From positions 19,757-83,756 of the forward strand of contig JALQPE010002323.1 in the NCBI GenBank assembly GCA_030407315.1: a stretch of 64,000 nucleotides of DNA, in the 5' to 3' direction. The position numbers were made by a program, and so were the translations under genes. The DNA is from Asparagopsis taxiformis (Eukaryota > Rhodophyta > Florideophyceae > Bonnemaisoniales > Bonnemaisoniaceae). Each line of letters begins with the position of its first letter. Positions within the stretch are counted from its first letter, which is position 1. The notes under the pieces are model-generated. The model was given only the letters and a program-made list of their open reading frames with translations, had not been told where the DNA came from and did no database searches. Shown piece by piece: positions 46,975 through 57,462 of the stretch.

Positions 46975-49642
46975 AACTCTGCTTTAGAGGGAATCAGAAT
47001 TGTCTTTTCTGTGAAACGGAATATTTTATTGATAAAATAAGGTGTTTTGTCACGCTGGTGTGTCACGCTGGGAAAGAGGAGTAGTACTTGTTCCATGTAG
47101 ATGGTGGATCATGTTCCAGCAATAGAAGCCATGGGCGTGTTGATAAATTACTGCGTGACATATTAAATATGAATTAGTATATGAATAATAGTTTAAAGAG
47201 ATGAAATTGAAAAATTTGGATTGAATAGTGTGGTACGTCACGGATTATTTATGGAGTCGGAGCGGAAATTTTGGGAATGAATAGTTTGCAGAAGGCTAGA
47301 AGCAGTAAATCCATGGAAGAGCTGCTGAATACTCCCCTATTCTCTGGCATGGAGTAGTACCGTGCACGGAGAGCAGAGACTATTGCATGGGCAACATATG
47401 TAGTGTAGTACGGGCGAAGTTTAAAGTTCCTCAAAATGAGGCTATTTTGAAACACAATAAAATTTCTAAACATATTCATGAAATACTGTACCAGAGCTGG
47501 GATGTAATGATCTCAAAAACATTTGATTTTAAATTTATTGTATTCCAGCCGTACAATGTTGGATAGCCATACCGCCATACTATCTGTACGTGGCTGTAAT
47601 GAACTTATCCGCCGCCGTGCCTCCAGTGGCACAACATGGAGAGACATTTTTGTCCTCATGAATGGCTCCTTGCACCTTTCCAGTTGAAACTGGAAAGCAA
47701 CATTGCATTATGGTGAGTTCATCATAGAACGTGGCACTATTACTCATGGAAGAGTCGAATTGGCCGTGCGTGGCGATCATGTTCGTGAACATTTCCAGTG
47801 GCATTGTCGGCAGCTTCGAAATTTACTGTTACAGTGTCTTAGGACATCTAGCGGAAGTTTAAAAGTTCACATACATTCTTGGGAAGCATTTGTGCGCGAG
47901 GGAGGAAGATCTTCCTACATCGCTATGTATTCTGAAGCGGATCAATTGCATACGATTCGGTGCTGATGAGCAGCTGATCAAGGTTCGTAAAGAGCGAGCT
48001 ACGATACGAAAACTATCTGTACTGGGAGTCTATGACAGTGAGCAAGCTTGCGTTGAAGGTTAACTGTGCACGTGTATTGGTACTGCAAGTGAGTACAACT
48101 GCCGAGGTGTGTATCAATGGGAATCATGAAAGAACTGATCACTGGTCACACAATTTTTATACACAATGATAGGACAGGTTTCCAGGGAGCATTTCTGCGC
48201 GAGGAAGCAGTGATTGATTATGAATCAATGCAACTGAAAAACGATCTATGGTGGAGAAAAGTTATCCAAGATTTGTCCATTTATATTGTGAAAGGAGTAC
48301 GATGCACGCAAAATCATTGCAGTAAATGTGCAAACGAATACACGCTTCGAAGGATAAATACTACTAACGTGTCTTTCTGCTCCAAAAACTACAGCAGTTA
48401 AAGTGTATGGGAAGATCGTGAGCTATCCCCAATATTTATATGTATATGCACATGCCGTGGTATTACGGAAATCTGGAAGCACCGATCGTCATATTAATGT
48501 AAGACTGTGTGCTAGTATTTACAAGCGCACTCGGTCGTGAACAAGAATCCTTCAAGATCGCTGCAGTGATTGTATCATGATGTTAGCGTCTATACAATTG
48601 TATGACCTCAGTACGCTTCCCTTCTTCCGTAAGCAATTGTTTATATGCTAGCAAAGGACTAACGAACGAAAGCCTATGTATACTCAGTCATCAATGCAGT
48701 ACATCATAGTCCATATTTGACTACTTTCCATGTGCTGTTTACGTGTTGCTGGCCTAATACTTGTCTGCTTGAAGTGGACAATTCAGGTTCCACATCAGGT
48801 GACAGATGGGATTCCAACACATATTCTCATGTGTGAGAGAGAGAGAGAGCTATGCGCACACTGTGACACACATATTGATAGATACTGCAGGAAGGTTCTG
48901 TGCACTTGGAGAAGTGGGAAATGCCGAATAGATACGTTCACTCATAGGTGTGAAGTGATCGAAAAGTCCTGCAGATGAATCTGATTTCAACGTAACAACA
49001 GAGATATCTATAGTATCAGCTTTACATCAACATATCGAAAATGCACTGTCCATTTCATGATGAGCCGACTAGATGCAGTTCGAACTGATCGGCAACCTGG
49101 ACTCAACATATTGTAGCTACTCATAAAATGAACACAACAACTGAACTTCTATCTTGTACTAAATTTCGGTTTGCTCCGTTTACGTATCTACCAGCTGAGC
49201 CTTTTTCCATGCCATGCGAACTATTAGTCTGCACTTTCTGTAAACGAAATCTCATTTGCATCCCAAGCGTAGAATGACGGACCAAGCTCCCCTAGCGAAG
49301 AAGGTGGGGTTTCTACACCAGTGGAAGGGTAATTGTATGGTAGTTGTGCCTTGTTTTCGTCGATCCTGACCTTATAAATGACAACTAGACATTGTCCCAT
49401 AGGTGAAAAATCTGCCAGATTCGTACCGTGAAGTATGCGTCGCACTGTAGACTTCTCCTCAGGACCAGGTGGTGCAAGCTGACCAAGCCCCACAACCTCC
49501 CCTTCGACCAACAGTTTCACATCACACCCAGGACGCAGCTTCTCACCTATTGAGACATACTGGTTTGTGACTTGCTGTTGTTGCAGAGCTGCAGTGCTTC
49601 CATTTACTGCGTCTTCCTCAGGCAAGACCACATTGGAGGATG
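46975..49642 (+). repeat. left terminal inverted repeat
   Basis: Runs from AACTCTGC at the outer end to GGATG at 49641-49642, where it diverges from the right copy. It includes the last part of the methyltransferase gene (49224-49642). It also has a perfect hairpin CTTTCCAGTT/AACTGGAAAG at 47676-47697 and a GA microsatellite near 48835-48849. The remainder (46975-49223) has only frames of 60-94 codons and looks non-coding. Confidence 0.92.
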
Positions 49643-52382
49643 GGTTGTTTGTTGTTGTAGAACGGATGCAGGATCCCGGAGACTGATCCGTCTTGTACCT
49701 CTTCGCAGGAGGAGTAGTAAATATATGACGGGACCTGTGGCACTTCTTGGCATTATTAGAATGCAGAGAGATAGCTCTTTGACGCAGCCGCTCATGCGCA
49801 ATCCTGAAACATTCAGGGTCTTTTTCAATACTAATGCATTTTCGTCTTGTCGCTAAGCATGACAGAGCTGTAGTGAGTGTTCCTGCATAGGCGTCCAGTA
49901 AGGAACCCCCCTCTGGACAGAAGGTGGTAAGAAGCTCTGTCAACAGATCAACACTCTTCTCTTCCACTCTGACTGTCAGCTTTTTCCCTGGTACTTTCAG
50001 CTTATTCTTAGCCACTGGGACATTGATTAGTGCAGAGAATCTCCTTGGAAGCGGACATGGTATAATATGATATGGACTTTCAAAGTCTGGCTCGAACCCT
50101 TGGGGATGATTACCCCCCTTCCGAGCCACAACTCCATACTCACAAATATTTTGAGGAAAGGATGAGATACGATGGAATTGGATCCTTTTAGGACACTTCG
50201 TTATGGTATAAACGTGGCTCATAGCACGGAAACCTGAATCTCGCAGCGCACTAATCCACTTCTGTAAGAATCTCACTGACGAAAATATGAAGACGAAGCC
50301 ACCACTTTTCAAAATGCGGTGTGCAAACTGACAAAACTGATGTATCTCTTTGTCGTCCAGCACGTCACAATAGTTCTGTCCAGTGCCAGATGCGTTTGGC
50401 TCCAACCCGTAAGGCGGGTCTGTTAGAATCATGTCAAGTAGAGGATCGTCCAACTTACGGATTCTACGGTCATAATCTTGCCATCGCATTTGGTGGCTTT
50501 CAATACCGTACTCATTCAAAAGCTTGTTTGGACATATCTTATCAATCCAATCGGAAGTTTTCAATGATTTTTGGTTCTTGGAAATAGATGGGAGAGTTGT
50601 TTTCAGACGTTCAGAGGTCTCTGTGAGCTGTCCGGCTTCGGCATTCTTCCCTATCATGGAGCTTCCATGCTCATGATTCATTTTGGAGTTTTCAGAGCTC
50701 TGTATATCACTGAGATCGGGAGCAGGATGGAATTCAGAAGGTCCTTGCCCTGGAGATTCTCTGCTTTTGTTAGAGTCTCCTGGTGTGCACTCCGAACCGA
50801 ATTCGATGGGGGGATCCGGATTTGTGAGGCCTTCATCATCGATATGAGGTGCTGAGGATAGATCCACACCCACTCTACCATCACCGATCACTGATTTGCC
50901 CTGTGTGTCACACCTTAATGCATTTGGTTGGCTGATGGAGTCATTCCGTGAGTTTTCTTGTTTGCTTGGTTGGAAAGTAGCCTTGTACTTAGCCTGTTTG
51001 ATAGGTGCCAGCGAGGGATACAACTTGAAGTAAATGTCAAGAAGGAATGGCAATATGTCATCGTCATTTCCGCTATTCTCTTCAACCTCATTGTCCAGAC
51101 GAGTGGATCTAAGTAGATTTTCATGTGCAGCCTCCATGTCTGTTGGCCAAGTTTCGCTTTCGATGAAAGCTTCAAACTTGCGGGCTTCACCTAAAGCTTT
51201 AGAAGCTCGCTTGAATTGCTCCGTAACTGTGGTGTGCTGTACCGGCTTGTAGCATCTCTCTTGACATGCTTCCCGAAGTCTGTAAAGTGTGTGTATCTGG
51301 ATCTCTTCTCCTTCATCACCATCTGCTTTCATGAACACAGTGGACTGCTTTAGAGAGGAAATGTTGATAAACTTCCGGAATACTCTGCAGTCCACCTTAG
51401 CGGTAATTGACTCCATGGATACCATAGGATCCATATTATCACGTTTCGAAAGCTGATCTGCTGCTATCTCAGTCAGCTCTTCATTCATTATAGCGCCGAT
51501 TGTGTCAATTACCTTGTGAGAGAGACGAGCAGCTGTTGCCGCTATTTGTTTCAGTGTGCTTTCTTTCGTATGAGTTGCACCATCATAAGCTGCAGCAACG
51601 TCTGCCATCGTTACTTTCTTAACACTTTTCTCTCCTTTCAAACGGTCATGTTCTTCGCGGAGGCCAGATAGAACATCGAAAAAAGTCGGCTCAATGTAAT
51701 ACTCGCTTGAGTGCTTCGTGTTCTGCGATCTGGCCAATTGTTTCAAGGTTTGCAATGGAAAGCCTCCACTTAGAAGAGTAACTGGCCATCGAAAGCTCTC
51801 CCACCGTTTCTTTATGTCTTCGTCCTCATGATTCATGAGCTGAATGATTGCCTCGTGACGGTGAACACCATCTACAACCCCATACCACTCTGATCTTGAT
51901 TCAATTTTTTCCTTCACTTCTTCTGACGATAGTCCCAAACCTCGGAAATAATCTGAGACATGGTGGCGATGTGCTCCTGTGAGCGGCATTATGATAGCTG
52001 AGTCCGAGCCGGCTGTGAAACCTGTTCTCACGAAAATAGCTTTGAGGCGGTCAACTCCTGACCTGGAGACGGGTCGTATTTTTGTCATTGGCACACAAGC
52101 TTGAGGATCCACGGTGGTGTTTACAGAATTTTCCATCACAACACCGAAGCGCAGCACTTCTGGGGCCCGTTCAAGGTCCTGATCTTCAAGCTGATTAGGA
52201 GCAGGGGAATGTACATTAGGGAGTTTGGAATGTTTGACCATATTTCTCTCCTTGGAACTAAGGGTTTGGGAGGAAGACCTTCCATCATTCCGACTATTAC
52301 CGCCCTTTCTCAGCTTCGAATCACGCTTGGACCGATACATAGACGAAGATCGAGGAGGTCTTAGTTGCATCTCCGTATTCAA
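49224..52382 (-). CDS. ParB-like module fused to a beta-class DNA methyltransferase
   Basis: 1,052 residues from the ATG at 52382 to the stop at 49224. Order: basic disordered N-terminus (1-75); ParB/sulfiredoxin-like domain (about 90-200) with YGVVDGVHRHEAIIQL (D171-R175); a helical region (about 200-345); an acidic, disordered linker; methyltransferase motif IV DPPYG (655-659) followed by GGFVFIFSS; a variable region; and AdoMet-binding motif I as LLDAYAGTLTTALSCL (828-843). Motif IV before motif I, with DPPY, is the beta-class N6-adenine/N4-cytosine arrangement. The C-terminus (about 915-1052) is a compact beta-rich module encoded in the TIR. ParB-methylase fusions are known from phages and bacteria; here the gene is in a eukaryotic transposon. 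The catalytic motifs look intact. Target base and sequence are unknown. Confidence 0.85.
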   Translation of the reverse strand: MNTEMQLRPPRSSSMYRSKRDSKLRKGGNSRNDGRSSSQTLSSKERNMVKHSKLPNVHSPAPNQLEDQDLERAPEVLRFGVVMENSVNTTVDPQACVPMTKIRPVSRSGVDRLKAIFVRTGFTAGSDSAIIMPLTGAHRHHVSDYFRGLGLSSEEVKEKIESRSEWYGVVDGVHRHEAIIQLMNHEDEDIKKRWESFRWPVTLLSGGFPLQTLKQLARSQNTKHSSEYYIEPTFFDVLSGLREEHDRLKGEKSVKKVTMADVAAAYDGATHTKESTLKQIAATAARLSHKVIDTIGAIMNEELTEIAADQLSKRDNMDPMVSMESITAKVDCRVFRKFINISSLKQSTVFMKADGDEGEEIQIHTLYRLREACQERCYKPVQHTTVTEQFKRASKALGEARKFEAFIESETWPTDMEAAHENLLRSTRLDNEVEENSGNDDDILPFLLDIYFKLYPSLAPIKQAKYKATFQPSKQENSRNDSISQPNALRCDTQGKSVIGDGRVGVDLSSAPHIDDEGLTNPDPPIEFGSECTPGDSNKSRESPGQGPSEFHPAPDLSDIQSSENSKMNHEHGSSMIGKNAEAGQLTETSERLKTTLPSISKNQKSLKTSDWIDKICPNKLLNEYGIESHQMRWQDYDRRIRKLDDPLLDMILTDPPYGLEPNASGTGQNYCDVLDDKEIHQFCQFAHRILKSGGFVFIFSSVRFLQKWISALRDSGFRAMSHVYTITKCPKRIQFHRISSFPQNICEYGVVARKGGNHPQGFEPDFESPYHIIPCPLPRRFSALINVPVAKNKLKVPGKKLTVRVEEKSVDLLTELLTTFCPEGGSLLDAYAGTLTTALSCLATRRKCISIEKDPECFRIAHERLRQRAISLHSNNAKKCHRSRHIFTTPPAKRYKTDQSPGSCIRSTTTNNPSSNVVLPEEDAVNGSTAALQQQQVTNQYVSIGEKLRPGCDVKLLVEGEVVGLGQLAPPGPEEKSTVRRILHGTNLADFSPMGQCLVVIYKVRIDENKAQLPYNYPSTGVETPPSSLGELGPSFYAWDANEISFTESAD

Positions 52383-54516
52383 CTAATCGATGATCTCAGT
52401 AGCTCAGCCAAAAAGGGATGCGTAAAACTGAAAATTGGTTTTGGAAAGGGAATTGCTTGTGGGACCCTTGACTGTTTTGAGAAACCGGAAATTATGCCCA
52501 AGCAACGTACAGATGTGTTCAATTAGTTGAATCGTTCTCACCAGGAGATGCTGAGATGGTAGCGAAGTTTTGCGTTCAAGAAGCTTGATGATATTCTGGA
52601 GGATGTGCCTGGGTTCATTAGCATCGGGTATCTTATTTATACCGAGTTCACTCAGGCGTTTCAGAATAAGAGACCTCATGTACTGGGCCTCATTACTGTT
52701 GAAGTGTGATTCAACCTAAGGTTTTTCTGAGGTCGGAGAACTATCTCGGAAAACTGCCTCTCAGTACCATTTCATTTAGTCCCGTATGACAAATCAACTT
52801 TGAGAAATGGATAGAAAACTGTGCCTCATGCCGCCCTGATAGGCCTTTCTTTACGCCAGATATTAGGTATGACGAATCTCCACTTGCACATACAGGCGTG
52901 AGTCGCACTACTCTGCAGAGCACTGCATACGGTGTAAAGCACTTTTAATCTTACGCTCCGCCGACCAGTCTTCATCTATCAGTTTTAATCAAGTCCGTTG
53001 TGTAGATCTCCATTACGGTTGTGACCACGCGGAAATTCATGTGCGCAATATATATGATTGAGTTCTGTAAGGATTAGTCCTAGAGGTGCTTTCAGTTGTG
53101 GCAGTATGAAATATTTCCTCCGATTTTCGGTTCAGAAACCATATTGATGCTCGGACATGATATTGTGAACCTTTGTCACTTGACATCTCAGAGATTTAGG
53201 ATACCGACAAGCTCAAGATGTTCCAATCTTGATAGCTAGTGATTTCTTCTATGTCCGTTTCAGGATTACTGGGTAGCCACTGAAAAAAATTGCAGTAAAG
53301 GCCAAGGGCCTAAAGCATGCAACTTACTGATGAGTTCGTCTGCCATAAAGACGTTACGCTTTCGTTTCAATCTGTGGAGTACGGATTTACGTATTCATTC
53401 AACTCGCTTCATTCAGACACGTATATGTTATGAAACATCGCTGTACTTCACCTACCAGTCCCGAATTATACGGCATTGGGATAAGACATTGGACAAATCA
53501 ATGTCGAGACAGAACGACACTGAGCTGACACGTTTTGAGATTTGAATCATCGACTGTACTTTGAGATTTTTTGTCTGTCTAGTTCTTGTCACAAAACGTC
53601 TTCCAAATGTGCTTCCAGGGTTCCTGATAACAGACATGTACAAGCTTGATGTGTGGGATTTGTCATATCACGCAGAGTTCAAGCTCCAGATCACCTACCC
53701 GGACACTTCATCGTGGGCACGTGGCGATCTGGCCCAAATGTTTTCCTTTTTTCTAACTATGGATTAGTATCGAACAATAAACACTGCACTGGTCAAGTGG
53801 CCCAGGATCCCATCTCAATTTGAGTATCAATATAGACTTATTGTTATGAACCAATCAGGACTATTTTTGTGTAGAAAACAGTTCGTAAGTCGCTCCGAAT
53901 TCCCCATTCTATATTGATCTATTCAAAGAACGTCAGATCATATCCATTTTTTTACTTCCTTTTCGGGCAGTCTGCTGCGCCGTGATAAGAGTTCAATTGA
54001 AAGTTGACGACATCAAACCTGTATTCACATGTTTCTCTGTCCTGCTCTAGAACGAACTGTAAAAGATTATCAGTATCCGAATATAGTTATACTGTGCAGG
54101 ATATTTGGCTCGACCTGTCTAGTAGGTAGAGGGCAATATCACTTGAATGATCATGACAACGTCTAAGTCATGAACCCTAAATGCCTCCAATATGCTTCAG
54201 CCGAGAATATTGCGTAATCGCTTCTTCGACAGACAATGAATGGCACCAAATCACACTCTCAACCATGATTGGTCATTTCAGACATGAACGTGTCAATTCC
54301 GAGGCTTCATGAGCTAGAAAGAGAATTTCTTCTTTAGCGAGATTCTATCACAGGTTGGAGATAGTATAAGATATGCATCTTTTTCGCAGTTGAGGGGACC
54401 TTTACGATTCTGCGATCGTGCAAGACAATTCTATTTCACCTAACAAGATCTCCAACTTTCCCTTTGAGAAAGGCAAGAAATATTTCCAGCAGACTGTCGA
54501 TCGTTTTGAGAAGAAA
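52383..54516. promoter_or_regulatory. 2.1-kb divergent intergenic region of the transposon
   Basis: It separates the starts of the methyltransferase (minus) and the putative transposase (plus), so both promoters must lie here. Only short frames were seen, and no obvious TATA boxes could be placed. TTTTTCGCAG near 54380-54390 could be a splice acceptor for a 5' exon of the transposase, since the frame is closed by TGA just upstream. Confidence 0.4.
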
Positions 54517-56931
54517 ATGGGGGATTCAATAGCATCCATCGGTCTGAGTTCTTTATCAGACACCTTGTTAAGTGGTTCGGACTCAGAGGAATTATCTCAA
54601 GCTTCGCTGAAGGACGATTATATGACTAATGGCAGGCCTCCCAGTCACTTCAGTGATAATGTAAACTGGCATGAAGAAGAGTACGAATCATTCAATCGTT
54701 TTGAGTACAAGGGGGGAAACAACGCCAACAATCGTTCGTATAGGTTCAATCATCGCAGGAAATCCTCGGAGCCATCGGCGTCAACACTTCTCAAACGAAG
54801 AATAGAGGCTGCAGAAATCCTTTCGGCAGAAGACTTCAAGCTCATCCAATGCTGCAAGCGATTGAAGTGTTTCAAACGAGCAGATTCACGTTTCCTCAAA
54901 CGAAAAATTGGTGCATTCTCCAGGATGACCAATGCACAAAGACGAGAATGCCTCACCGAGATGCTTCGTTTCAAAAGATCTACTGAAGGAACCAGGAAGG
55001 TTTTTTATTTCGATGGAAGAACTGTATGTGCTAACTTCTTGAGCAAAGCCTTTAAGATATCTCGAGATTTACAATGTTCTATCAAACGGACCAGATGTAC
55101 CATCTCAAAAAGAAATGCCAAGTTGCAAAGAGGTTCATTAGATGTTCAATGTGTGCAGAAGGACTCTATTGTTACGTTCTTGTGTCGTCTTGCGGAAACA
55201 ACAGGGTCAAAGATGCCTGACAGGACTGAGGCACACTTGCCCTTCTTCAAAAAGTCTGAAGTCTATCTGCGCTTCAAGGAAGAGCATGTGTTGCTTCATT
55301 CCACTGTGCCACCCTCTTCCTCTTACTTTTTGTATGTCTGGAAGCGTGAATGCCCTTCTATAAAGGTCCGGAAAGTTACGCGTTTTGCTAAATGCGATGA
55401 ATGTGAGGATATGAGAGCTGCTCTTCTGCTGAACTCAGTACCTGGCCGTTCTACATCAGCAATCCTGTCCAGAAGGAAGCGTCATGTAGAAATGGTTTCG
55501 AGGGAAAGACGGGAGTACCAAACCAAAATAGAGAGATCAATTCTTCATCCCTCGCAATATCTTTCAATATGTATTGATGGAGCAGATCAGAGTGCTTTTG
55601 GTCTACCTCATTTTGCTGTGAATACGAAAAGAACTCGTGGAAGGGCGTTGCGCATCAAGTTGATTGGAGTCCTTGAGCATAGTACAGAGAAGAAATTACA
55701 CCTCTACACAATGTCGGAGGAGTTCGAAACTGGGGCGAACCATATTATAGAGTGCATCCACCGGTTTCTCAACGACAGGCAACGCATAGGAGCTCTTCCC
55801 CCAACATTTTATGTGCAACTCGACAACTGTAGCAGGGAGAACAAGAATAGATACTTGTTTGCATTCCTGGAGAGTCTGGTGGCATGGAAGGTATTTGATG
55901 AGGTCCACGCTTCATTTTTGCCCGTGGGTCATACTCACTCTGATATCGACCAATGCTTCAGCTGCACCTCTAGGAGACTCCGTTCCAATGACGCAGTAAC
56001 CCTTTCAGAACTTCACTCTCAGCTCCGATTGTCATACAGTCCTCCTCCAACAGTATGTAATATTCGTCATATCGCAAACTTTTCCGGTCTCTGCAACACA
56101 GGAAAAAACCTCAGCAAGGTGAACAAGTTTAGTGACTATCAGTATTTCAAGTTCAACAGAACAAAAGAGTCGGATGGGATGGATGGCAGTGGCACCGTTT
56201 GCCATGTTAAAACTTTGAGCCATCAAAATTGGATGCTGCTGGGAGAAGGAAAAGTTCATATAGACTCGTTTCTCAAAAGCGTTCCAGATCTTAGCGATAC
56301 TCCCGAGACAAGAATAAGATGCCCTGACGGGTCTCATCAAGTTGAACTACGGTTCAGATCTGAAGAAGGACGTATCAATTCTATGGCCAAAATGGTAACC
56401 CTTCGTCAGCTTGCCTCTGATGTTTTCCAGTCCAGAGTGGACCCGTTTCATTGGAACTTGAACACATGTGTGGAACTAAAACGTTGGCGATCTGGAGAAC
56501 CTGTCTCTGCAGAGCTCCCGAACTTCGTAAGTACTGATGATATATATTCACCAGAGCAAATCCAAAATAGATACGGTTATGAGCTCAACCGATTTGTTGC
56601 TGTACACCCCGAGACTCGTACAGACGCATGCCCGTTTTGGATAGGGCGGATATGTCAAATTCTGAAAGACTTCCAAGGAAATGCTGCAAGTCTGGAAGTG
56701 CATTGGTACGAGCCTCTGACAGGGAGAGATGTGTTTCGGAGCAAATACAGTCCATCCTACTTGACATCCGATCCGTCGAAAACGCCGAAACCCTGGCGTG
56801 ATTTCATACCGACAGACTCTGTCATAGCTGAGTTTGATACGTTGACTATTAAGGGGGAGCTCAGAATGAGTGTCGTCAAACTTCTTAGAAATACCTTCAG
56901 TGTGGAGGGCAAATATCTAACTCTGAGTTAA
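54517..56931 (+). CDS. DUF7869-like protein, putative transposase of the long-TIR element
   Basis: The open frame begins with a GTG at 54418; the first in-frame ATG is 54517 (MGDSIASIGLSSLSD), giving 804 residues. Counting from 54418: Cys-rich helical segment IQCCKRLKCFKRAD (143-156); a CxxC pair FAKCDEC (323-329); then an RNase H-like core with ICIDGADQS (D387), YVQLDNCSRENKN (D469) and LPVGHTHSDIDQCFSCTSRR (501-520). Acidic residues after beta strands in this order resemble DDE-type nucleases; I recall the pattern as DUF7869, but the catalytic set is inferred. The C-terminus has a FWIGRI...VHWYEP module and ends GKYLTLS. It is the only transposase candidate in the element. A decayed homologue is at 63428-60845. 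The stop codon is followed in the same frame, without another stop, by the TIR-encoded C-terminal module. Confidence 0.7.
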   Translation: MGDSIASIGLSSLSDTLLSGSDSEELSQASLKDDYMTNGRPPSHFSDNVNWHEEEYESFNRFEYKGGNNANNRSYRFNHRRKSSEPSASTLLKRRIEAAEILSAEDFKLIQCCKRLKCFKRADSRFLKRKIGAFSRMTNAQRRECLTEMLRFKRSTEGTRKVFYFDGRTVCANFLSKAFKISRDLQCSIKRTRCTISKRNAKLQRGSLDVQCVQKDSIVTFLCRLAETTGSKMPDRTEAHLPFFKKSEVYLRFKEEHVLLHSTVPPSSSYFLYVWKRECPSIKVRKVTRFAKCDECEDMRAALLLNSVPGRSTSAILSRRKRHVEMVSRERREYQTKIERSILHPSQYLSICIDGADQSAFGLPHFAVNTKRTRGRALRIKLIGVLEHSTEKKLHLYTMSEEFETGANHIIECIHRFLNDRQRIGALPPTFYVQLDNCSRENKNRYLFAFLESLVAWKVFDEVHASFLPVGHTHSDIDQCFSCTSRRLRSNDAVTLSELHSQLRLSYSPPPTVCNIRHIANFSGLCNTGKNLSKVNKFSDYQYFKFNRTKESDGMDGSGTVCHVKTLSHQNWMLLGEGKVHIDSFLKSVPDLSDTPETRIRCPDGSHQVELRFRSEEGRINSMAKMVTLRQLASDVFQSRVDPFHWNLNTCVELKRWRSGEPVSAELPNFVSTDDIYSPEQIQNRYGYELNRFVAVHPETRTDACPFWIGRICQILKDFQGNAASLEVHWYEPLTGRDVFRSKYSPSYLTSDPSKTPKPWRDFIPTDSVIAEFDTLTIKGELRMSVVKLLRNTFSVEGKYLTLS

Positions 56932-57043
56932 TGTCCACTTGAAGGAGATTTCAGAACTTCAGAAGAAAGAACTCTTCTATTGGTTTTTAATGCTTCTCAA
57001 AAGTACTACCGTATGATTCCACATCCTGTAACGCGAAAGAACT

Positions 57044-57462
57044 CATCCTCCAATGTGGTCTTGCCTGAGGAAGACGCAGTAAATGGAAGCACTGCAGCTC
57101 TGCAACAACAGCAAGTCACAAACCAGTATGTCTCAATAGGTGAGAAGCTGCGTCCTGGGTGTGATGTGAAACTGTTGGTCGAAGGGGAGGTTGTGGGGCT
57201 TGGTCAGCTTGCACCACCTGGTCCTGAGGAGAAGTCTACAGTGCGACGCATACTTCACGGTACGAATCTGGCAGATTTTTCACCTATGGGACAATGTCTA
57301 GTTGTCATTTATAAGGTCAGGATCGACGAAAACAAGGCACAACTACCATACAATTACCCTTCCACTGGTGTAGAAACCCCACCTTCTTCGCTAGGGGAGC
57401 TTGGTCCGTCATTCTACGCTTGGGATGCAAATGAGATTTCGTTTACAGAAAGTGCAGACTAA
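57044..57462 (+). other. TIR copy of the methyltransferase C-terminal module
   Basis: This reads the last 138 or so residues of the methyltransferase (from SSNVVLPEEDAV to ISFTESAD) on the plus strand. It is in the same frame as the DUF7869-like gene (54418, 56980 and 57462 all share frame). Between the TAA at 56929-56931 and the TIR start, no other stop occurs. The module has alternating hydrophobic residues (VKLLVEGEVVGLGQLAPPG; RRILHGTNLADFSP; CLVVIYKVRI), suggesting a small beta fold. It slightly resembles DUF8039-type modules of plant transposons, which is a weak guess. Confidence 0.7.

Noticed and set aside
47050..48978. Short ORFs of 63-94 codons, each present twice
   Set aside because: They are duplicated only because they lie in the TIRs. 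They have no motifs, overlap on both strands and show no start context or codon bias.
49572..51252. Plus-strand frames of 72-94 codons opposite the methyltransferase
   Set aside because: Shadows of the intact methyltransferase gene.
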